Shown piece after piece: positions 6,410 to 11,722 of a stretch of DNA of 11,722 bases (its first letter is position 1; each line of letters begins with the position of its first letter). Origin of the DNA: Faecalicoccus sp. (GTDB lineage Bacteria > Bacillota_I > Bacilli_A > Erysipelotrichales > Erysipelotrichaceae); assembly GCA_017941505.1 (NCBI GenBank), contig JAGAWH010000023.1, positions 1 through 11,722 on the forward strand, in the 5' to 3' direction. Both the position numbers and the translations under genes were made by a program. Below the pieces are notes generated by a model that did no database searches, was not told where the DNA came from, and saw only the letters and a program-made list of their open reading frames with translations.

Positions 6410-7021
6410 TCAATTCAAATCCCCCGGCTTTTTATCCGGTTCTTCTTCATCCAGGAAAGATTCTAAAAATTCAATGAATTCTTCGTCCTCACCCTGGGAA
6501 ACAGCTTTTTCAAGAAGCTTCCGGGTAATCTGGCGTCTATAACAGTCTTTCCAACAATGATAAGCCTGTTTAGCACTCATATCCTTAAAGACAATTCCCA
6601 GCAATCCTTCATCTACCTTTTCAAAGAGGTTGATACCAGTCATAATTCCTTCTCTGATGACTCCATCAGAAGGAAGTCCATTATCTGTATCTATATAGAA
6701 ACGGTAACGAATCTCACCATCCTCATAATCCATTTCAAAGTTTCCCATGGATATATCAAAATTGACACGAGTAAGATATTCTGCCATCCTGGCCAACATT
6801 ATTTCATCATCCGGATTGCATGCGACAGGAGAGGAAGCTAAGATCAAAATACCTCCAAGGGCAAGATGGAGATTAAAAGAAATCCCATTTAATCTGCTTT
6901 CAATCCCTACATCAAATCGGAATATTCCTTTTTGTTCATCAAAGTAAAAATTCCAATCATCTTTCTCTAAATAATCTTGAACGAAATCAGCGACTTCTCG
7001 CGAATATGGATAATCCGACAT
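6410..7021 (-). CDS. YbjN-like domain protein
   Basis: 203 residues, soluble and acidic. Residues about 1-130 match the YbjN/type III secretion chaperone-like fold: a first helix (REVADFVQDYLEKDDWNFYF), then strands ISFNLHLALGGILILASSP, then helix MLARMAEYLTRVNFDISMG and strands EIRYRFYIDTDNG. Proteins of this fold bind partner proteins in a chaperone-like way or serve in stress regulation in other bacteria; the role here is unknown. A strongly acidic tail (EDEEFIEFLESFLDEEEPD) is at about 178-196. I prefer the ATG at 7021, which has GGAAAGG nine bases upstream, over the TTG at 7030, which directly abuts that site. The gene overlaps the end of the 445-residue LRR gene by 35 bases, so the two are probably co-translated and may act together. 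Confidence 0.8.
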   Translation of the reverse strand: MSDYPYSREVADFVQDYLEKDDWNFYFDEQKGIFRFDVGIESRLNGISFNLHLALGGILILASSPVACNPDDEIMLARMAEYLTRVNFDISMGNFEMDYEDGEIRYRFYIDTDNGLPSDGVIREGIMTGINLFEKVDEGLLGIVFKDMSAKQAYHCWKDCYRRQITRKLLEKAVSQGEDEEFIEFLESFLDEEEPDKKPGDLN

Positions 7022-8324
7022 ATTTTTCAACCTTTCCTTTCCTTTCTCTTAATTCATCTTCTGTATACACTCTGAATTCAGGATACCGGCATGTCCAATG
7101 TGTTATCAGCTGTCGCCATATGTTATCAAGACCGCTTACATTCATGTCTGCTAAAAACCACTCTTCCCGATATTTACTTTCAATAGATGTTAACTGATGA
7201 TTGCGATATAGTGCGGCACCATCTTGAATGCCATACTCCTGGGCAAAATCTTCTTCATATTCATAAAAATCAGTATCTATCCACCAGTCCAACAAACCAT
7301 CTTCGTCCAGGCAGGGAACGATACCGAATCCCCTGTACCAATCATCATCAGAATCGTAATAATATCCATGCATCAATTCTATGACAGAATCTTCATTGTA
7401 TATCATATTGATTAACCATTTATCCTTGCGTCTTAGCCTTAAGTATCCACTCACATCCACTGTGTTATTGAATAGTACGGAAGCTTTGTTTAAAGAAGGC
7501 TTTTTACGAACCACTTTGATTTGTTTCATATACTCCATACCTTTCAATTTTTGAGAGGTAATACCGTATTGTTTAAATAATTCCGGATAACATCGTGATT
7601 TATCTTTTGCGGCATTGGAAACACTTTCTACCAGATCGAGCAGCTCAGGTTGTTCATCCCATATCATGAAACCGGTATTCAATGCCCCATCCGCAAGTTT
7701 ACTAACGGATTTTGGCAGCACTACCGGCTTTTTAACAGTAGTCTTAAAAAACGCAAAGTCTTCAATCTCTTCCAACGTGGATGGAAGAATCAGAGAATCT
7801 AATTCCATATAGCTTAGACAAAATGATTTTAAGACTTTGATTCCTTCCGGAATCACTAAATCCTTACAATGCGTATGAGCTAGAAATAATTGATTATCTT
7901 TAGAATAGAAATCCGGATATTTAGATTCTATCCAGGGTGTATTATAGAAAGCCTCTACCCCAAAGATAATTGTTTGATCTGCATCATATTCGTGCTTGTC
8001 ATAAACATATTGAAAGCTTTTATCAGTGATAATCGATACAAGCTTCAAACAGTTTTTAAAGGCATAGCTATGAATTTTTTTAAGGGTTGAAGGAAGGAAG
8101 ACTTTTTCCAAATTTATACAGTCTCTAAAGGCATTCCGCCCTATTTCTTCAATCCCCCGCTCCACGACAATGGATGTAATATTATCTTTTTCATCCTTCC
8201 ATGGGGCCTCATCCATTAATGCTCCACCAAAATCCGGTATACTCCCCTTCACTGTGAGACAGCCATATTCATCCAGATTCCAATCGATTGAAATCGTATT
8301 AGAATTGTTAATAAGATTTTTCAT
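6987..8324 (-). CDS. BspA-type LRR protein with unrecognised C-terminal domain
   Basis: 445 residues with no signal peptide. The N-terminal cap (about 11-50, ISIDWNLDEYGCLTVKGSIP) is the usual lead-in to BspA/LRR_5 repeats. Repeats occur at about 50-98 (VVERGIEEIGRNAFRDCINL, FLPSTLKKIHSYAFKNC) and 155-215 (VIPEGIKVL, ILPSTLEEIEDFAFF, VLPKSVSKLADGAL), broken by a non-repeat insert at about 99-150. Residues 225-445 are not LRR. They are rich in aromatic and acidic residues (YYYDSDDDWYRGFG at about 321-334, DWWIDTDFYEYEEDF at 346-360) and contain a block REEWFLADMNVSGLDNIWRQ. I cannot assign this part to a family. The ATG at 8324 has AGGAGA four bases upstream. It lies 97 bases after the 64-aa gene and overlaps the YbjN-like gene, suggesting that pair works together. 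Confidence 0.8.
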   Translation of the reverse strand: MKNLINNSNTISIDWNLDEYGCLTVKGSIPDFGGALMDEAPWKDEKDNITSIVVERGIEEIGRNAFRDCINLEKVFLPSTLKKIHSYAFKNCLKLVSIITDKSFQYVYDKHEYDADQTIIFGVEAFYNTPWIESKYPDFYSKDNQLFLAHTHCKDLVIPEGIKVLKSFCLSYMELDSLILPSTLEEIEDFAFFKTTVKKPVVLPKSVSKLADGALNTGFMIWDEQPELLDLVESVSNAAKDKSRCYPELFKQYGITSQKLKGMEYMKQIKVVRKKPSLNKASVLFNNTVDVSGYLRLRRKDKWLINMIYNEDSVIELMHGYYYDSDDDWYRGFGIVPCLDEDGLLDWWIDTDFYEYEEDFAQEYGIQDGAALYRNHQLTSIESKYREEWFLADMNVSGLDNIWRQLITHWTCRYPEFRVYTEDELRERKGKVEKYVGLSIFARSR

Positions 8325-8353
8325 GTTCTCTCCTATTTACTAGATCTATACGA

Positions 8354-8371
8354 ATCATTATCTTTAATGAT
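8354..8371. repeat. AT-rich inverted repeat upstream of the 445-aa LRR gene
   Basis: ATCATTA (8354-8360) and TAATGAT (8365-8371) form a perfect 7-base dyad with a 4-base spacer, in the 97-base gap between the 64-aa gene and the LRR gene. It has no T-run to make a good terminator, so it could be an operator or a weak attenuating hairpin. No convincing -35/-10 pair was found here. Confidence 0.4.
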
Positions 8372-8421
8372 CTGTTTATTCAATTTTCAAAAAACAAATA
8401 TTAGGATTAAAAAAAGAGTCA

Positions 8422-8616
8422 TTACATGTCTGCAGGTGAATTAAAGGCAAAGCCTTTTATTTCCCTTGTAGATACGACATGGCAGATTCTGCCATCTCCT
8501 GTTTTGTGACCCACAAGAATTGAAACAAGGTGTGTATTGATATCATTTCTCAATACCTCATAGTTAAAGCGGTAAGCTATCGCTATTCCGCACTCAAACA
8601 CAATGTTGTCGTCCAT
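8422..8616 (-). CDS. Unrecognised 64-residue protein
   Basis: The frame is open from 8718, but the ATG at 8616 is the likely start: it has a strong AGGAGG (8630-8625) eight bases upstream, and a good promoter lies inside the longer frame. The product begins MDDNIVFECGIAIAYRFNYE, continues through a beta-rich stretch (HLVSILVGHKTGDGRICHVV) and ends FAFNSPADM. It has two Cys (9 and 45), no membrane segment and no signal peptide. I do not recognise a family. It sits between the LRR-phosphatase operon and the 445-aa LRR gene, on the same strand. Confidence 0.65.
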   Translation of the reverse strand: MDDNIVFECGIAIAYRFNYEVLRNDINTHLVSILVGHKTGDGRICHVVSTREIKGFAFNSPADM

Positions 8617-8658
8617 TTTAGGCTCCTCCTTTTCCTCACCCTGATAGGATGGACTGTC

Positions 8659-8687
8659 ATCATATACCATAATGAAACCGATTTCAA
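8659..8687 (-). promoter_or_regulatory. Strong sigma-A-type promoter of the 64-aa gene
   Basis: On the minus strand, TTGAAA (8687-8682) and TATGAT (8664-8659) each match five of six consensus bases with the ideal 17-base spacer. Transcription would start near 8652, about 36 bases ahead of the ATG at 8616. A small dyad TGAAA-N4-TTTCA (8673-8686) overlaps the -35 and could be an operator. Confidence 0.7.
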
Positions 8688-8803
8688 GAAAAAAATTTGG
8701 TTTTTTGATGTTATACAAATGTTAACCCCCTCAAAAATGGTTCTTACACTACTGATAACAGAAATTTTTCAAAAATTATATGTATTATTTTTTGTTTCAA
8801 AAG

Positions 8804-8831
8804 AAAAATCCCAAGAAATTATCTTAGGATT
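8804..8831 (-). terminator. Terminator of the LRR-LRR-phosphatase operon
   Basis: On the minus strand AATCCTAAGA (8831-8822) pairs with TCTTGGGATT (8816-8807), including one G-U pair, around a 5-base loop. It runs into TTTTTCTTTT. It starts 13 bases past the phosphatase stop and separates this operon from the 64-aa gene promoter. Confidence 0.75.
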
Positions 8832-8843
8832 CAAAAAATAGTA

Positions 8844-9314
8844 TTATTCATGTTTTGAATTTAATTCTAAAGAATATACTTCTTCCAATAAATCATATAC
8901 ATGCATATTTGGATGATATTCTTTAAAATATTCTGAATTATCTCTACCCAATAGCTTTTCTGCAAAAGCGCCTACTGCTCTTGAGCGGGATTGTCCTGCA
9001 TAACAATGTACTAATAAGGTATCCACGTCTAAATGATCCTGTATGAAATGGATGATCTTTTCAGCCATCTCTTTATTAAAGAGCACGGCATCTTTTACTT
9101 CCCTTTCAATATCATCAAAATATAGAGTTAATACCCCTTTGCAGTATTTGTTCTCTGTAAAAGTAACACCAAAGCCCTGAGTATGCGTATCCTGGATCGA
9201 TATCACGACATAGGTATCCGACTCCATGATCCAGTTTTCTAATCCATACGGGTAGTAATGAGCCATCACATAATCAAAGGCATCAAAAATAGATTCTACT
9301 CTAACCTGTTTCAT
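8844..9314 (-). CDS. CX5R protein phosphatase (dual-specificity/tyrosine-phosphatase-like)
   Basis: 156 residues, soluble. The active-site signature HCYAGQSRS is at 103-111: nucleophile Cys104 and phosphate-binding Arg110 with a GxS turn. TLYFDDIE at 64-70 places Asp67 or Asp68 as the likely general acid. The size and single-domain form fit compact dual-specificity-like phosphatases; the substrate (phosphotyrosine, phosphoserine or a non-protein phosphate) cannot be told. The ATG at 9314 shares the sequence ATGA with the stop of the 162-aa LRR gene and has AAGGA six bases upstream. A TTG at 9320 is in frame but poorly placed. The four-base overlap indicates translational coupling with the LRR proteins, which may be substrates, scaffolds or targeting partners; that is inference. 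Confidence 0.87.
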   Translation of the reverse strand: MKQVRVESIFDAFDYVMAHYYPYGLENWIMESDTYVVISIQDTHTQGFGVTFTENKYCKGVLTLYFDDIEREVKDAVLFNKEMAEKIIHFIQDHLDVDTLLVHCYAGQSRSRAVGAFAEKLLGRDNSEYFKEYHPNMHVYDLLEEVYSLELNSKHE

Positions 9315-9799
9315 ACCCAATCCTTCTTTTTTAAACTAATGCAGGATACAAACGCACTTTCTTCGATATATTTGATATTGGATGACATCTGTACCTCTTC
9401 TAAGCCATAACAATTTTCAAAGGCTCCCTTTGCGATGGAGATCACCGTATCCGGAATGACGACCTTTTTTATGTTTCTGCATCCCGAGAATGTATAATCA
9501 TGAATCTCAGTAATAAAAGGAAGAGTCATCTCTCTTAGATGTTTACATCCATAGAAGGCGTATTTACCTATTGTCTGCACGGTATCCGGTATTTGAACAT
9601 GTTCTAAATCAATACATTGTTCAAATGCCGAATCACCGATAGATTTAACTCCATCTGGAATCGATATACTTTGAATAAAGATCTTTTCCTTAAAACATTT
9701 TTCACCAATTTCGACAATTCCTTCCGGTAATACCACCTCATTACCGTGTCCGGTGTATTGTTTCAAAATACCGTCTTCGATCACAAATTCATCATTCAT
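9311..9799 (-). CDS. Short cytosolic BspA-type LRR protein
   Basis: 162 residues. An N-terminal cap (FVIEDGILKQYTGHGNEVVL) leads into six BspA/LRR_5 repeats starting at residues 24, 47, 70, 93, 115 and 138. They follow the pattern IPdgVxxIGxxAFxxCxxLxxVx, are 23 residues long except the fourth, which is 22, and five of the six keep the Cys at repeat position 16 (39 is Lys). The protein ends just after the last repeat (KKKDWV), with no C-terminal domain. There is no signal peptide, membrane anchor or sorting signal. Its ATG shares ATGA with the stop of the 567-aa LRR gene, and its own stop shares ATGA with the phosphatase start. Its cap resembles that of the 567-aa protein, so it may be a short paralogue made by duplication. 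Confidence 0.85.
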   Translation of the reverse strand: MNDEFVIEDGILKQYTGHGNEVVLPEGIVEIGEKCFKEKIFIQSISIPDGVKSIGDSAFEQCIDLEHVQIPDTVQTIGKYAFYGCKHLREMTLPFITEIHDYTFSGCRNIKKVVIPDTVISIAKGAFENCYGLEEVQMSSNIKYIEESAFVSCISLKKKDWV

Positions 9800-11499
9800 A
9801 AGTTTCCATCCGATGAAAGCTTTTTATATAAATCCGAATCACTTTCAATAATCGAAAGTGCCTTTTCATTATCCTTCTGTTTAAGAATTGATCCATAAAT
9901 CGAAATCATATCTTTCATTTTCAGCTCTTCATAGTATTCTACAAGAAATTTAGCTGCTTCCACTAATACCTGCTCCCGACACGGAGAAGATAGATAATGA
10001 ATGATTCCATCAGCAAGCTTTTGAATATCATCATCCTTTAAAAACCTTAGATAAGGCATATCCGATTTATGATTGGTAAGGTATACTTTTGCCTGCGTAT
10101 TCAAGTCCAGTGTATCCCAGATACTTCTTTGCGATAATACATATTCATTCAAAGCTCCCCAGCTAAGCTTGTCAATATAGTCCGGAAGTGTATCCAGCCA
10201 TTTTCCTTTTAGCTTATTAAATGGCAGAGCATGTTTGGAGATACATTTGATATCCTTGGAAATGGAAAAGTTCTCCTTTTGTCCGATATAACCAAACAGA
10301 ATACCGTTTTGAATAATATAACCTTCGTCATCGGCCAGATTTCTGCATTCATAGAAAGCCGACTCCCCGATATATTCAACCGTATCCGGTAAATGAATCA
10401 TTTCCAGATTTCTGCAGTATGAAAACGCATGATCTTCTATTCTTTTTAAATTAGATGCTAGCTCAATACTTGAAAGCTCTTTACAGCCGGAAAAGACTCC
10501 GTATGGTAATTCTGTAACCCGGGATGAAAGATACACATGTTCCAGACCGGTACATTCTAAAAAGGCTTCCTCTCCTATTTCAGTGACGCTATCAGGGATG
10601 GTAATTTTTTTGATCTTTACACAATGAGCAAACGCATGATCTCGTATATAGGTAACGTTGGAAGGTATGTCAATGGATTCAAGCCGGATACAATCCGCAA
10701 AGCCATAGCTTCCGATCGAAGTGACACCGGCAGGAATTTTGATTTCTTTTAAATGTGTGCATCCGGAAAAAATATGGTCCCCCATATTGGTAACGGAGGA
10801 AGAAATATGAATGTCTTCTAAATGACTGCAGTCAAAAAAGGCATATTCATCAATTGTATCTACCGTTCCTAATATTTCAATATTCTTTAAATGCGAACAT
10901 TTTCCAAACGCATAGGCAGGAATTTGATTTACACCACAAGGTATAGTCAGTTCTTTGAGCTTTCCGCAATTGTAAAATACGTTTTTTCCAAGCTTAGTTA
11001 CACCACTTGGAATTGATATATCTTCCAAGCGTATGCAGTTATAAAAGACACCATCTTCGAAAACAGTTACCGTATCGGGGATATCTACATGTTTTAAGCT
11101 GAAACAACCCGCAAACAGCCCTTTCTTAAGTACAGTTACCCCGTATGGAATTTGGATTGTCTCCAACATTTCACATCCCGAAAAAGCCTGTTCGCCAATG
11201 GTTTCCACAGTTTGAGGCAGTTTGATATTCTGTATGCCGGCGCAGGCAAAAAATGCACCTTTGCCGATTTCCTTGATTCCCTTTTGAAGGATGATTTCTT
11301 TTACATGATCGCATCCATAGAAAGCCGATTCACCAATGCGTGTGACAGATGTCGGAATTCTCACATATTCTAACTGTCTGCATCCTGAAAAGGCATTATC
11401 TGAGATTTCAGTTACTATTTCAGGAATTACGGCATTTTCCTGATACCCTCTAAATTTCTTTAAGATTCCATTTTCAATATCATATAAAGCCTGTTCCAT
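9796..11499 (-). CDS. Long cytosolic BspA-type LRR protein with helical C-terminal domain
   Basis: 567 residues. After a cap (LYDIENGILKKFRGYQ), sixteen LRR_5 repeats begin at residue 25 and recur every 23 residues without a gap to 388, on the pattern IPxxVtxIgxxAFxgCxxLxxIx. All sixteen keep a Cys at repeat position 16 (40, 63, 86 and so on to 385). A last half-repeat around 408-425 (FSISKDIKCISKHAL) leads to a helical domain, about 430-567, containing WDTLDLNTQAKVYL and AAKFLVEYYEELKMKD, with no recognised family. BspA-type repeats mediate protein binding, best known in surface proteins; here no signal peptide is present. I prefer the ATG at 11499, with GGAGG eight bases upstream, over the GTG at 11508 that overlaps that site. 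It is the first gene of the LRR-LRR-phosphatase operon, just inside the 3' exon of a group II intron. Confidence 0.87.
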   Translation of the reverse strand: MEQALYDIENGILKKFRGYQENAVIPEIVTEISDNAFSGCRQLEYVRIPTSVTRIGESAFYGCDHVKEIILQKGIKEIGKGAFFACAGIQNIKLPQTVETIGEQAFSGCEMLETIQIPYGVTVLKKGLFAGCFSLKHVDIPDTVTVFEDGVFYNCIRLEDISIPSGVTKLGKNVFYNCGKLKELTIPCGVNQIPAYAFGKCSHLKNIEILGTVDTIDEYAFFDCSHLEDIHISSSVTNMGDHIFSGCTHLKEIKIPAGVTSIGSYGFADCIRLESIDIPSNVTYIRDHAFAHCVKIKKITIPDSVTEIGEEAFLECTGLEHVYLSSRVTELPYGVFSGCKELSSIELASNLKRIEDHAFSYCRNLEMIHLPDTVEYIGESAFYECRNLADDEGYIIQNGILFGYIGQKENFSISKDIKCISKHALPFNKLKGKWLDTLPDYIDKLSWGALNEYVLSQRSIWDTLDLNTQAKVYLTNHKSDMPYLRFLKDDDIQKLADGIIHYLSSPCREQVLVEAAKFLVEYYEELKMKDMISIYGSILKQKDNEKALSIIESDSDLYKKLSSDGNL

Positions 11500-11529
11500 T
11501 ATGAACACCTCCGGTAATTATCTACCTCA

Positions 11530-11558
11530 ATTCTATCAGTTTCTCTACCTTTTCTCCA
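11530..11558 (-). promoter_or_regulatory. Weak candidate promoter of the LRR-LRR-phosphatase operon
   Basis: On the minus strand TGGAGA (11558-11553) and TAGAAT (11535-11530) are separated by 17 bases. The -10 matches five of six consensus bases and the -35 four of six. It is the best pair in the 83 bases between the intron end and the LRR start, but is not strong. Confidence 0.3.
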
Positions 11559-11582
11559 TATGGGCTGATCTCCGATTTCCCA

Positions 11583-11722
11583 ATAGGGTAGAGGGAGAAT
11601 AAAGTCTCACCCCTCCCATTGCACCGTACGTACGGGTCTCGTATACGGCGCTACATTTGTATTAAAATCACGAATAACTCAGATAGTAGTCTAAAGGATT
11701 GACCAGGCCTGGTCGGTTCTTT
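11583..11722 (-). mobile_element. Group II intron, 3' part (domains V and VI), continues beyond the window
   Basis: Read leftward, 11651-11621 folds as domain V: GCGCCGTA pairs with TACGGTGC (one G-U), the usual CG bulge follows, and then GTAC-type upper pairs. The 3' strand GTACGTACGGT is a known domain V signature. The catalytic triad reads CGC rather than the commoner AGC. From 11620 a second stem (AATGGGAGGG with CCCT...CCCTAT) is domain VI, with a candidate branch-point A in CTACCCTAT seven bases from the predicted 3' splice site at 11583/11582. Bases 11652-11722 carry the end of domain IV and perhaps the last codons of an intron-encoded protein: a frame of 23 codons enters from the edge and stops at 11653-11651, too short to identify. 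A perfect 14-base palindrome, GACCAGGCCTGGTC, lies at 11701-11714. Confidence 0.75.

Noticed and set aside
8530..8841. Plus-strand 103-residue open frame
   Set aside because: It overlaps the 64-aa gene, its promoter and the operon terminator on the other strand, has no ribosome binding site and encodes a composition unlike a real protein.
9796..11499. 69-base periodicity that could suggest a CRISPR array or DNA tandem repeat
   Set aside because: The period equals 23 codons and the conservation is at protein level (LRR repeats). The DNA copies differ widely and there are no constant repeats with unique spacers.
9311..11499. Reading the LRR proteins as surface adhesins of the classical BspA kind
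   Set aside because: No signal peptide, membrane helix, Big domain or LPXTG-type sorting signal is present in any of the three.

Overview
The window looks like chromosomal DNA from a low-GC, Gram-positive, probably gut-dwelling anaerobe (Bacillota). The evidence is strong GGAGG-type ribosome binding sites, short AT-rich intergenic gaps with small hairpin terminators, a ferredoxin-like redox operon under a Crp/Fnr regulator, a DUF4230 protein and several BspA-type leucine-rich-repeat (LRR) proteins. TGA is used as a normal stop. I cannot name the species from the sequence alone.

Left part (1-2312): a leftward redox operon encodes an iron-sulfur protein, a DUF2249 (TusA-fold) protein that appears to have been fused to a carboxymuconolactone-decarboxylase-like domain but is now split by a one-base frameshift, and the start of a further small protein (perhaps a cupin) that leaves the window. 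A Crp/Fnr-family regulator is divergent to it. The gap between them holds phased TCTGT/ACAGA half-sites, a likely operator.

Middle part (2281-6165): a leftward MATE efflux transporter is divergent to a LysR-type regulator, and an inverted repeat covers the MATE promoter. A sugar O-acetyltransferase of the Maa/LacA type converges on the LysR gene. A membrane-anchored DUF4230 protein follows, and then a small, very basic protein encoded on the other strand. Each convergent junction carries a hairpin terminator, and in two cases a hairpin or a hairpin pair serves both strands.

Right part (6410-11499, all leftward): three cytosolic BspA-type LRR proteins sit with a CX5R phosphatase, an unrecognised 64-residue protein and a YbjN-like protein. 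The first three genes (LRR 567 aa, LRR 162 aa, phosphatase 156 aa) are joined by two ATGA stop/start overlaps, so they form a tight translational unit that ends in a terminator. A second unit has its own good promoter: the 64-aa gene, then (possibly co-transcribed) LRR 445 aa with an unrecognised C-terminal domain, then YbjN-like, which overlaps it. None of these proteins shows a signal peptide, unlike classical surface BspA proteins. This cluster is the best candidate for an undescribed system; its function is unknown.

Right edge (11583-11722): the 3' end (domains V and VI) of a group II intron in the leftward direction. Its splice junction lies about 80 bases upstream of the first LRR gene, so the intron separates that operon from whatever lay upstream.
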